Shown: positions 29,151 to 37,529, counted from the stretch's first letter. The stretch is 64,000 nt of DNA from Sacculina carcini (GCA_916048095.2 OU696597.1:4563747-4627746), one strand, 5' to 3'. The notes: generated by a model from the sequence alone, not told the origin. Numbers and translations: made by a program.

Positions 29151-29765
29151 AATCGGACAAACCACAAGCTGCATTATGAGTGTATATGTCGGTGTATGTG
29201 CGGGTGAGTCTGTGTATGTGAGTTAAGTTAAAACCCACGTTGAAAAAGCACCAAGCTATGTTCTTCGAACATAGCTTGACTATATAATGCGCTAACGGGG
29301 AGGAGTCGAGGATTGTCTCTTGGTGTTCGTAGTGGATTGTGGTTTTGTAGGCGCGTGTGGGACATCGCTGTTTCACACGCGCCCGTCTTTTAATTGATCT
29401 GTGCGTCGATAAATACATTGTCGTTTTCCTTTCGACATTTGACGCTACAAAAATTTAATAGGGGTATAACATAAGTGAGTATACTTAAGTATACATAAGT
29501 GAGTAAGTTATTAAAATAATATGCCCACGAAGCTAAGAGACGCACGCAGATCTACTAGCGACAATCACCACACTAAGTGTGTAATATTAAAATAGTATGT
29601 CAGTGTAACTAACTTGTAGATATTTTGTGGAAAAAACATCTGTTTTTAGGCCAGGGGGATCAGATTGGAGGCGAGAATGGCGGCCAGACGTCGGACCAAA
29701 CGTCAGGCCAGACAAACAAACCAACAAGTCTTGGTATGTCACCGCTGTGGAGTCGACTGAAATCA
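29151..29765 (+). repeat. Block X, array unit 3 (partial)
   Basis: Matches block X to about 29710, then continues AGTCTTGGTATGTCACCGC and TCAGTCCTCCTTTCT, which also follow block X at 37120-37170. Units 1 and 2 lack this continuation, so they are deletion derivatives and this copy keeps the original downstream order. Confidence 0.75.
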
Positions 29766-30121
29766 GTCCTCCTTTCTCTATCTTGTTTTTCACCTCCTCC
29801 TTCGTGCCATATTATAATTATAATTATTAGATGGATATATAAAATAACCTAGATTAGCTTTAAATAACTTAAAATAACATCCCAAATCATATTATTTCTA
29901 TAATTTCAATGATTTGCATAAGTCTTTAAAAATCCAAAAAGAATGTGTATATTGGTCGATGTTTTTGGCAAAAACTTGTAACTGTTTTGTGGAAAAAACA
30001 TATGTTTTTAGGCCACGAGGACCAGAGTACTTAGAAGACGGTGGTCCCACCATGAATGGGGCACCGAAGACAGGGATTCCTCCTTTCTATCCTCCTTTTC
30101 TTTTTATTCCTCCTTTCTTAG
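29766..30121. other. AT-rich insert plus a repeat of the GTGGAAAAAACAT motif
   Basis: Absent from the related block at 37170. It includes 29955-30030 (GTCGATGTTTTTGGCAAAAAC ... TTTTTAGGCCACGAGG), which recurs at 34692-34772 and resembles part of block X. Confidence 0.5.
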
Positions 30122-30480
30122 GTGGAATTGTGTGCAGGCGTCTACGCTACTTCCAGGATTGAAAACTCTGGACGATCCCCGCGAGAACCAGCATCTGCTG
30201 AAGTTACCGCCACACCTTTCTGCCAAGTGGGCGTCCATGGTGGACGATCAGCGGGAAAGGCTGGAGCACGCCGTAGACGCTGCGTATGGGACAGTGGGCA
30301 ACAGACCCCTGGCTTTTTCTATCCTAGCTTCGTCGAATTCGCGCAATTCATAAAGCAGGCTAGAATCGCTTGCGACCCCATCACCTCGAGCAATGCACTC
30401 CGGGATACAAGTGCAGGAGAAGTTCACAAAAGAAGTGTTAGGACGAGAAGTGTGAGCGTGTGGAGTGAGTGTTGTGTTTG
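30122..30480 (+). pseudogene. BEL/Pao gag fragment, copy 1
   Basis: A frame beginning VQASTLLPGLKTLDDPRENQ, then LLKLPPHLSAKW, and QARIACDPITSSN in the adjacent frame, matches the BEL/Pao gag region (LP..L..KW ... F..FV..QARIA.DP). A one-base difference near 30293 shifts the frame relative to 32350-32646. It ends at GTGCAGGAGAAG and continues into non-coding text to 30480. Confidence 0.75.
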
Positions 30481-30700
30481 AGTGTTGAGTGTCGTGAACG
30501 ATTGTTTTATTACTAATTGGTTGTTTTCATTAAGTAAATACCTCGTTTCCTCTCACTGCGACTTATCAATTACATGTTTTATGCAGAACGGCTTTAAAAC
30601 AGAGAGAATGGAAATTATAGATTGTACTTCATCGCGTGATGGTGGCGCCACCTGTGTGATTACAAGCTAATGATAATGGGATTTAACCCTTTAGTTACTA
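30481..30700. repeat. Conserved tail of the BEL/Pao-derived block
   Basis: Shared with 37530-37757 and, in its second half, with block X at 20645-20790. It includes CGTGATGGTGGCGCCACCTG. Probably LTR-related sequence of a BEL/Pao element, not coding. Confidence 0.55.
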
Positions 30701-31122
30701 ACGTTCCCATTTTGGGAACATGAAGTAGAGGAGTATAACTCAAAGCCTGACTATACTGCAGTCACAATGCAAAAAAATTTACGATTGCATTTGACGAGAA
30801 AGCAGTATAATATCTACAGTATAATTGAACACATCATTAGAAAGCTCAAGTCGTGTAAATTTTTTCTGTGTAAAATATTTGTTAAAATATTTGTTAAGTT
30901 AAAAAATTGTATCAAGTTTAATGAAGGCGAAAATCAACACCTCTGCAACTTAGTGGTTTTTGTTATATTCTATACAAACTGGCATTAGCATCAAGTAGAT
31001 TTTTCTAGTCCATAAAAAAGACAAATGAAGGTCTACATTAAAAAAATAATTCCAACGTAGCCCAATTCAAAATGACTCAAAAAATCATTTGAAATCTATG
31101 TTCCCAAAATGGGAACGTTGGC
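30700..31122. mobile_element. TIR-bounded insert, about 423 bp (piggyBac-like?), copy 1
   Basis: Begins AACGTTCCCATTTTGGGAAC and ends with its reverse complement (22 bp shared at both ends). The TIR is itself palindromic. Just outside the left end is TTAACCCTTTAGTTACT, which resembles piggyBac TTAA-CCCTTT ends, but block X shares the TTAGTTACTAACGTT part without the insert, so the exact border is unclear. No transposase motif was recognised. A second copy lies at 37757-38173. Confidence 0.5.
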
Positions 31123-31520
31123 ACCTTCTGGTACACAAAAATACCTTATTTCCAATGTTATACTTTTTGGCATGGAAATGATTTCAGATAGTTGTTTATG
31201 ACTCTTGGGAGCGTAAAATAATTTTACATGCTGTATTTGCTGATGTAGCACTATGCTGGCACATGAAATTCGCAGTTTTATGCAGTGGAGTTCATAGGTT
31301 TTCATTCGGGCCCATGTGAACACGCTTATATTAGACCTTGTTAATATTTTTTGCGTTAAATAATTTCCATTGAGACCCTTTGAATTTATTCATGTAATAA
31401 ATAAAATCATCGGGGCTAAAATATTGTTCATCTACCTCATAAACACTCGTGAACTTCCTATATACGCTCATGAGAAGTTAATAATCCACATATAGCCACA
31501 ATACACAAAATAGCAAGCAG
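31123..31520. other. Unrecognised repeat DNA between TIR insert and RNase H fragment
   Basis: Shared with 38174-38580. On the minus strand the 38-kb copy has a 128-codon open frame (38525 to 38139), broken here, rich in Lys/Phe/Tyr, with CTRRCQRSHFGN near its end. I do not recognise a family. It may be coding DNA of a DNA transposon. Confidence 0.35.
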
Positions 31521-31760
31521 TCTAACAGCAGAAAGTGAAGTTATGATACTGTGGGTACCGGGACACGCAGGTATCAAAGGTAATGAAATGGCTGACCAAC
31601 TAGCTAAAAATGCGCTATCGCATCGGCCCGTTAATATAGGAATCACAAGAGAGGACTATTATGCGTTTCTAAAAACACAAGTCAACAAAAACTTACAGAA
31701 AAACTGGAGGGCAATTCGTGTTGTTCGTCTAATCAGCCTAATTAAGCGTTTGACTTGCAA
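31521..31760 (+). pseudogene. LINE RNase H fragment, copy 1
   Basis: MILWVPGHAGIKGNEMADQL carries the last RNase H block: His and the final Asp of the active site in PGHAGIKGNEMAD. It is followed by a Lys-rich stretch. It differs from the RNase H of the intact LINE (WIPAHIGILGNERAD), so it comes from another family. Only the C-terminal 60-70 residues of the domain remain. Nearly identical to 38575-38812. Confidence 0.75.
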
Positions 31761-32090
31761 TTCCATTTTATCCATGCTGTGCTGGTGTGCCGCTTGTTTG
31801 TCTGTGTGTGTGTGTGTCAATGTAATTATCTACTCACTGTTTGATGTATAAAGGGTGATCGTATTCCCAATATCCTAGAAGACAACACTTTCTACGCCCG
31901 CGTGTGAAAAATAAAAATATCTTTGGGTGGAGCTCAGCACGGTGGTTTAGAACACTTTTTGAGGGGCGCTTCACTCCCTCCAAGCCCCCTCCCCCTTAAC
32001 GACGCCACCAACGAATTAGGAGGACATTCATATGCACGTTTATGTTAAAGGCTAAAGATTAAATGCTTCAAGTGACAGCTGCTACACGGT
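31761..32090. other. Short GT run and unrecognised DNA
   Basis: GTGTGTGTGTGTC near 31803-31818. Otherwise mixed sequence with no feature recognised. Confidence 0.4.
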
Positions 32091-32091
32091 G

Positions 32092-32217
32092 CAGGACGGC
32101 AATCGCGCAGAATACACACACATACGAATGGCAACTTCAACAGTTTTATCAGTGAACCTATCAGTTGTCGTGATAGTTTTTGTTGTGCCGATTATGAATT
32201 CCGCGATTGCCGTCCTG
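32092..32217. repeat. 16-bp inverted repeat CAGGACGGCAATCGCG around a hydrophobic mini-ORF
   Basis: CAGGACGGCAATCGCG (32092-32107) and its exact reverse complement (32202-32217). A 41-codon frame starts inside it at 32128. Similar 8-bp CTACACGG words lie outside both ends but are not adjacent to them. Confidence 0.75.
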
Positions 32218-32253
32218 GTGATGTTCTACACGGCAAGTTTGGTAGCAGGATGA
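32128..32253 (+). other. 41-aa hydrophobic small ORF
   Basis: ATG at 32128; the frame includes NLSVVVIVFVVPIMNSAIAV and continues hydrophobic to TGA 32251-32253. It would be a single membrane helix. It resembles, in character only, the helices at 3736 and 13803. Could be chance: part of it lies in the inverted-repeat arm. Confidence 0.25.
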
Positions 32254-32650
32254 GTGTGGCCGAACAATACCACACCCTTCGTGTGCTATTGTGTGAGAAA
32301 ATACGCACACACACATATCTATCTAAAATAATCGCAGATTTCCCTGAGAATTGTGTGCAGGCGTCTACGCTACTTCCAGGATTGAAAACTCTGGACGATC
32401 CCCGCGAGAACCAGCATCTGCTGAAGTTACCGCCACACCTTTCTACCAAGTGGACGTCCATGGTGGACGATCAGCGGGAGAGGCTGGAGCACGCCGTAGA
32501 CGCTGCGTATGGGACAGGTGGGCAACAGACCCCTGGCTTTTTCTATCCTAGCTTCGTCGAATTCGCGCAATTCATAAAGAAGCAGGCTAGAATCGCTTGC
32601 GACCCCATCACCTCGAGCAATGCACTCCGGGATACAAGTGCAGGACCACC
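32254..32650 (+). pseudogene. BEL/Pao gag fragment, copy 2 (longest)
   Basis: The open frame from 32250 reads MSVAEQYHTLRVLLCEKIRT, then CVQASTLLPGLKTLDDPREN, PHLSTKWTSMVDDQRERLEH and FVEFAQFIKKQARIACDP, the BEL/Pao gag-like domain without the frame break of the other copies. At about 32647 it is joined mid-codon to a LINE RT fragment (PPTERRRN...), so the 226-aa open frame is a chimera. There is no protease or RT of its own family. Confidence 0.75.
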
Positions 32651-32930
32651 TACCGAACGAAGACGCAACCGGCATGTACGCGGACGACCTGGTACCATAG
32701 ATAATTGGCAGCACCATAACACAGGCCAGTCACTCCATGCAACCAAACCTGACAGCAGTATCAGAGCTGACAACGGTCAAAAATCAGAGCTGACAACGGT
32801 CTACCTAGTCAGCGATTCCGCATGTGCTGAACAACCACCTGGGTACTTATGCGGTTGCCCTCTACGCTACTGTCACCCCACCAAGTTTTTGGGTGTCAAC
32901 TTTTATCACCGACTGACGGGTCTAGGTTAA
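32651..32930 (+). pseudogene. LINE RT fragment (duplicate of 44138-44425)
   Basis: In its own frame this reads HLPNEDATGMYADDLVP, the YADD catalytic block of RT, followed after a deletion by PTKFLGVNFYHRLT, the thumb-region block. In this copy the upstream RT (GVPQGAVLS) is absent because the BEL/Pao gag is joined to it. Confidence 0.75.
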
Positions 32931-33002
32931 ATGCGTAAGAATTCAAGAACAATAAAAACGCTAATTTATTAAAAACGCTTAAAACGTCACTATATTTTTC
33001 AT

Positions 33003-33062
33003 AGATTTTAGGTTAGGTTATGTTTAGCTAGTTAGGTTAGGTTAGGTTTAGTTAGGTTAGGA
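33003..33062. repeat. TTAGG-type pentamer cluster
   Basis: Seven TTAGG pentamers in imperfect tandem (TTAGGTTAGGTTATG...AGTTAGGTTAGGTTAGG). TTAGG is the usual arthropod telomere unit. The duplicate at 44510-44552 keeps four. Here it is interstitial, between two parts of a LINE. Confidence 0.7.
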
Positions 33063-33119
33063 CTAAAAGGAATTCGTTAAAACGAATTTTCTAAATGTAA
33101 TGTTCTTGATTCCTGACAC

Positions 33120-33660
33120 ATTTGGCTTCAACCCCGACTGACGTACAACCAGCATATGCCTGCCTGCATCTGCCTCCATCTACACCAGCATCTGCCTCCA
33201 TCTGCCTATGTGGAAGTCAGCTATCAGCCCAAGATTACCAACGTGCCCTGCGGCTACCAGACGACGACCCGCTGCTCATAAAATCAGAGCAAGCTCCAGC
33301 GCACCGCCTAAAACAAACAAATCGGCAAATCCATGTGTACGGCGCAATAGCTTCATACACGTCACTACTGATATGACGGCGACAGCAATAAAACACTCGG
33401 CATAAGTGCCCAGTGTGTCACTAGCCTATCAGTAAGAGCGGCCGATCGCCAACGCTATGGTCGACCACAATGTCGGCATCAGCGTGTGGCCATCTAATCA
33501 CCACTGCGGTGCGGACGACGACACGACCGAACATTATATTTATCACTGCCCAGCGCACGCACGAGACCGCTTGGATTTGATTCCTGCGACTGAACAACCA
33601 ACACCAGAGGATCTGCCCGAGTTCGACCGCCGCTCGGGGCGCAATCGCTCCGGGTATAGC
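33120..33660 (+). pseudogene. LINE ORF2 C-terminal fragment
   Basis: The readable end, HHCGADDDTTEHYIYHCPAH then ARDRLDLIPATEQ, is the C-terminal Cys/His motif of RNase-H-type LINEs (C..CG...DT.EH....CP.H). Upstream are short Pro/Ala-rich pieces in several frames. It is interrupted at 33660 by a MITE. Duplicate at 44610-45152. Confidence 0.65.
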
Positions 33661-33861
33661 CAACGCGACCTAGATACACACCTAGATACAGCTTCTAAAT
33701 GCACGGTTTCATCTAAAACTGGGAGTATTTGTGAAAATAATGCACCGGCGTGCGCATAATATCAACTAACAGTGCACCGCAGCACATACAGACTGCACCG
33801 ACGTATGCCGAAAGCTGTGACGTCACCAATTCGTGAAACGGCCTTGTATCTAGGTGGCATT
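33661..33861. mobile_element. hAT MITE, 201 bp, TIR CAACGCCACCTAGATAC (copy)
   Basis: Left end CAACGCGACCTAGATACA, right end TGTATCTAGGTGGCATT, flanked by GGTATAGC at 33653-33660 and 33862-33869. Same family as 15223-15260. The duplicate at 45153-45353 has the same insertion site, so it was copied along with its surroundings. Confidence 0.8.
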
Positions 33862-33899
33862 GGTATAGCACATGCTGAACGCCGTCTAAGAAAAGAAAG

Positions 33900-34235
33900 T
33901 GGTTGTGGAAATGTATGTATGTGTGTGTATATGTGTGTGTTTGTGTTTGGAGAGCATCAGCTGTTGTGGTCAATAATATGACTACAAAATATTATAACAT
34001 ATCAAGCAATCGCAAGAGCAATGCTGACAAAATCAAAATAAACCAAGGAAAAAATCAAAATCACCCCCGTATCAAGCATCTATCTAGACGACCTTCAAGC
34101 CGGTATGTCGATTCCAGCCATGCAGACAGTATCTTGGTAGAGACAAATGACAGTGATTGAGGATTGAAACCAGTATGCAGATGATGCCATAACTGACTTG
34201 CTGACTAGCTGTTCAGTAATTACTGACATATTACA
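33900..34235. other. GT microsatellite and unrecognised DNA
   Basis: GTATGTGTGTGTATATGTGTGTGTTTGTG at 33915-33945, then mixed DNA shared with 45400-45660. No feature recognised. Confidence 0.45.
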
Positions 34236-34285
34236 TGCAAACACAAACACTCATAAACACAGATACACACACTGTTTGTTGTCAG

Positions 34286-34550
34286 TTATGGGAGACGGAA
34301 GTAGAAGACGGCGTGGCGCGATTTACCCCCAGAGTTGGAAAGTATTTATATGTAGGTAATTGGCGCAACACATACAATGTTTTAAAAACCGCTTCTCCCC
34401 GGTACAAGAAGGATCTGAAGGTCGACGGCAGCAAGATTTGCCTCAATCAGATTGTCGGAAAAGTTTTTTTACATTGTCAAAACAAAAGGTTTTCCTCGTG
34501 GGCCCTCAACCTGGGAGCAGGTGCAGACAACCAGCATGCACGTGAGTTCA
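34286..34550 (+). pseudogene. Unidentified conserved exon-like segment, copy 1 (frameshifted)
   Basis: After GTTTGTTGTCAG (acceptor-like) the frame reads WETEVEDGVARFTPRVGKYL, YVGNWRNTYNVLKTASPRY and KVDGSKICLNQIVGKV. A run of seven T at 34463-34469 (six in the 45.8-kb copy) shifts the frame. It then continues KTKGFPRGPSTWEQVQTTSM and ends at CACGTGAGT, a donor-like site. Natural residue use and splice signals on both ends suggest a host exon of about 85 codons. I do not recognise the protein. Confidence 0.45.
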
Positions 34551-34609
34551 TTTTTTCATTATCTCCATTTATATCTACCGTATATGCCGGCCTGTTGAGC
34601 CCATATTAT

Positions 34610-34685
34610 AATCCAAAATGTTGTAGGATGGGTGCCTTTCGAAAGACCAGCAACGCCTGTTGCTCCTCTCCGACTTCTTAATGGT
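34610..34685 (+). pseudogene. Mariner N-terminal fragment
   Basis: Matches the first 70 bp of the mariner copy at 46008-46070 (KDQQR-LLLLYDF region of the helix-turn-helix) and stops at 34681. Confidence 0.65.
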
Positions 34686-34691
34686 CGACGT

Positions 34692-35180
34692 TTAATGGTC
34701 GATGTTTTTTGGCAAAAACTTGTAACTGTTTTGTGGAAAAACATCTGTTTTTAGGCCACGAGGACCGGAGCTCTGACAATACGGTGGTCCAGACGGTGGT
34801 CAAGCTGTCGCCAGACGCGAAACCAGACCAGTACCGGAAATGTCGCCAGACGCGCGGCCAATTCGATCAATTGAGTCATCGATGAAAAAAAATGAGGAAT
34901 GGATTCCACTATTGGATTGCTGGGTGTGCTGCTCCACGCGAGTTTGGTGGCAGGAGTGTGGCCACCAAACATCACCACACACCTACACACCCCTTCGTGT
35001 GCAAATATCTATAATATTATATTATAGATATTATTATATTATAGAACATCCGCCTCACCAATTTCAATGTAATGAGGCAAATTTGAAATTCGTATAAATT
35101 GAGTCATCGATGAAGAAAAATTCAATTATGTAAATATAGAGTTGAACCAAAAGCAGAACCAAACTCGCAGAAGAGGAATT
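34692..35180. other. Fragments of BEL/Pao-derived block and AT-rich palindrome
   Basis: 34692-34772 matches 29955-30030. 34925-35005 resembles 32232-32290 at the start of the BEL/Pao gag. ATCTATAATATTATATTATAGAT near 35008 is a perfect palindrome; the rest is AT-rich. Confidence 0.5.
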
Positions 35181-35184
35181 CATC

Positions 35185-35385
35185 TTAAATTTCACCATCC
35201 TTGATGTACCTGGTATACACAATCAGCTGACTAATGTAGGAAACATCAGTGGATTCATCCAACTGCAGACTAATGCGGACGTGACTGTCCTTAATCTCCT
35301 GAACAGTCTGGTCCAAGATGTCGCAACTCATCTCTGCAACTCTCCCTGCGATGACATCATTAGACAGAGGCACGTCCTTCATCTT
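35185..35385 (-). pseudogene. hAT transposase fragment (ZBED5/SCAND3-like)
   Basis: The minus-strand frame reads VPLSNDVIAGRVAEMSCDIL and RISLQLDESTDVSYISQLIV. The LDESTDV block carries a catalytic Asp of the hAT RNase-H fold and is typical of Buster/ZBED5-like hAT transposases. About 65 residues remain; BED finger and dimerisation domain are absent here. Confidence 0.75.
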
Positions 35386-35494
35386 CTTAGCACCGCAAAC
35401 GCTCGAGAGAGCTACCAGGTACCAGCTATCGCATCTATCGGTTCTGTATCGGTATCAGCTATCGGTTCTGTTGCGAACGTAGTTGTTTCAACGT

Positions 35495-35955
35495 GGCCCA
35501 TGTAGAAATTGGCGAAAAGCACGCCGAGAGGAGAACCCATCGCTACACCGTCGTGTTGGATGTACATCTTTCCATCTGGTGCGTAGAACGGTGCTTCTTT
35601 CGTGCAGGCACACAACAATTCTCGGAGATACGCCTCAGGAATTTGGAATTTTTGTTGTGAGCTGCGGTAGAGATGGTGACAAATGATATCTATGGTCTCG
35701 TCAACAGGAACATTCGTGAAAAGAGATTCAACATCCATCGTGTGCATTTTCCCGTTGGGCTGAGTCGCTTTCAGAATTTTCAAAAATTCTTCTGATGACT
35801 TTATGCAAAAATCGTCGGGCAAGTACGGTGAAATCAAGGCGTTGAGCTCTTTTGCCAGTTTGTATGTGACCGACGGTGTCTGGCTTATAATTGGGCGAAT
35901 AGGATAACCATCTTTATGCGTTTTTATGTTGTCGTACGCACCTTGTATATAAACA
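35495..35955 (-). pseudogene. Penelope-like element reverse transcriptase fragment
   Basis: The minus-strand frame contains THKDGYPIRPIISQTPSVTY, MDVESLFTNVPVDETIDII with a catalytic Asp, CTKEAPFYAPDGKMY and GVAMGSPLGVLFANFYMGHV. These are diagnostic of Penelope-like RT (SPLG...FANFYM in place of the usual PQG block). The frame lacks the N-terminal domain, and after FANFYM it ends in a short low-complexity stretch, so the YADD block and GIY-YIG endonuclease are missing. Confidence 0.9.
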
Positions 35956-36010
35956 CCGTTTATCGTGGACTGTTTGGTATTGTGTATTTTGTTTTGTATT
36001 GTGTTATATC

Positions 36011-36055
36011 TTCTCCTGACGATGGCTAGTGATAGCCGAAAGGTACCTCGAGGAA
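36011..36055 (+). ncRNA. Hammerhead-ribozyme-like motif in Penelope DNA
   Basis: Core CTGACGA (36016-36022), then T, stem II GGCTA-GTGA-TAGCC (36024-36037), GAAA (36038-36041), a 2-bp stem III GG-TA-CC, then TC as the would-be cleavage site after 36049. Stem I can form between TTCTC (36011-36015) and GAGGAA (36050-36055). Penelope-like elements are known to carry hammerhead motifs. The extra T between core and stem II departs from the minimal consensus, so activity is uncertain. Confidence 0.5.
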
Positions 36056-36200
36056 TAAACTTCAGTGAACAACTGAGTGTGTTGTCTCCTGAACACAGAA
36101 AAATCGTGCGCAGCATAGAGAAGCTATCGTACCAGCACAACAGTGCCCAGATTGCTGTTGATTTCAACAAATCGTGCATACATAATGGCCTCCTTCCAAA
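36050..36200 (+). pseudogene. Penelope-like N-terminal fragment, opposite strand to the RT
   Basis: The plus-strand frame after the ribozyme-like motif reads NFSEQLSVLSPEHRKIVRSI and VDFNKSCIHNGLLPKY. The end resembles the N-terminal start of Penelope ORFs (helical, ending ...GLVPK). It is head-to-head with the RT on the minus strand and is cut by an (AT)n run. Confidence 0.5.

Positions 36201-36236
<36 letters not shown>
36200..36236. repeat. (AT)n microsatellite
   Basis: About 36 bp of TA repeat within the Penelope fragment end. Confidence 0.9.
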
Positions 36237-36238
<2 letters not shown>

Positions 36239-36483
36239 AGACATATATCTATGAATATCAAAGTGAGTATATGGAAACACAATCACAGGATCACATGATA
36301 TGGATCACAGGATACATCTATTTGAAGAAAGGTTTGCAGTTTGGTGTTAACAAGATTCATTGCGTGCTTCTATTTTATAATGCTATTGCTCTTGCGATTT
36401 CTCCACACTTGTGTGGTATTCTACAAATTAGCTGCGCTTTTGGGGCCATGCTGTGTAAGTGTCTGCTCTGGTTTTGACCAGAA

Positions 36484-36655
36484 GTGGTGATGTGCGCCGA
36501 TGTTGAGACTGCCACACGCCACTCGGGCGCCGTCTATCTAAAAAATATGATCACCGAAAGCTGGACGGCCCCGGCCGAGAAGACGGCGGTGACGAGCGGC
36601 GGCGCGGTCGAGGACTTCATCATTCACGAGCAAGATCGGGCCATCATCGAACATA
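36484..36655 (+). other. Importin-7/8-like exon fragment
   Basis: The frame after TTTTGACCAG (acceptor-like) reads VMCADVETATRHSGAVYLKN, then MITESW, a short linker, and FIIHEQDRAII. Importin-7/8 (nuclear import receptors) share the N-terminal HEAT segment ending in VYLKNMIT.YW and an EEDR-type motif. Codon use and GC content (about 60%) contrast with the neighbours. The match stops where block X begins (GAACATAGCTTGAC, 36656), so the exon is truncated by the repeat or cut at a rearrangement. It could be part of an intact host gene elsewhere. Confidence 0.65.
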
Positions 36656-37173
36656 GCTTGACTATATAATGCGCTAACGGGGAGGAGTCGAGGATTGTCT
36701 CTTGGTGTGCGTAGTGGATTGTGGTCTTGTAGGCGCGTGTGGGACATCGCTGTACCACACGCGCCCGTCTTTTAATTGATCTGTGCGTCGATAAATACAT
36801 TGTCGTTTTCCTTTCGACATTTGACGCTACAAAAATTTAATAGGGGTATAACATAAGTGAGTATACTTAAGTATACATAAGTGAGTAAGTTATTAAAATA
36901 ATATGCCCACGAAGCTACGAGACGCACGCAGATCTACTAGCGACAATCACCGCACTAAGTTTGTAATATACAAATAGTATGTCAGTGTAACTAAATTGTA
37001 AATATTTTGTGGAAAAAACATCTGTTTTTAGGCCAGGAGGATCAGATTGGAGGCGAGAATGGCGGCCAGACGTCGGACCAAACGTCAGGCCAGACAAGCG
37101 GCCATACAAACAAACAGACAAGTCTTGGTATGTCACCGCTGTGGAGTCGACTGAAATCAGTCCTCCTTTCTTC
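36656..37173 (+). repeat. Block X (partial) joined to a BEL/Pao body
   Basis: Starts inside the X hairpin (right arm GAACATAGCTT only), keeps the TATA-like site and palindrome, and continues through AGTCTTGGTATGTCACCGC directly into BEL/Pao gag at 37174. This is the only copy in which X is contiguous with gag, suggesting X is the LTR/leader of this BEL/Pao family. Confidence 0.65.
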
Positions 37174-37500
37174 GGTGGAATTGTGTGCAGGCGTCTACGC
37201 TACTTCCAGGATTGAAAACTCTGGACGATCCCCGCGAGAACCAGCATCTGCTGAAGTTACCGCCACACCTTTCTGCCAAGTGGGCGTCCATGGTGGACGA
37301 TCAGCGGGAAAGGCTGGAGCACGCCGTAGACGCTGCGTATGGGACAGTGGGCAACATAAACCTGGCTTTTTCTATCCTAGCTTCGCCGAATTCGCGCAAT
37401 TCATAAAGAAGCAGGCTAGAATCGCTTGCGACCCCATCACCTCGAGCAATGCACTCCGGGATACAAGTGCAGGAGAAGTTCACAAAAGAAGTGTTAGGAC
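37174..37500 (+). pseudogene. BEL/Pao gag fragment, copy 3
   Basis: Same region as 30122-30480, with the same one-base frame difference near the GTGGGCAAC site and the same end GTGCAGGAGAAGTTCAC. Phe-Val/Ala-Glu-Phe and QARIACDP are readable in the continuous 176-codon frame 37007-37537. Confidence 0.75.
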
Positions 37501-37529
37501 GAGAAGTGTGAGCGTGTTGAGTGAGTGTT

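Noticed and set aside
30677..31122. Confident piggyBac insertion at TTAA
   Set aside because: TTAACCCTTT is present at the left, but block X shares part of the would-be TIR without the insert and no right-hand TTAA could be paired. Kept only as a TIR-bounded insert.
36022..36240. ATG-started 72-codon frame beginning MASDSRK
   Set aside because: Its start lies inside the hammerhead-like stem and its end is (TA)n; only the middle (about 36060-36195) resembles Penelope coding DNA, so the ORF as such is not a gene.
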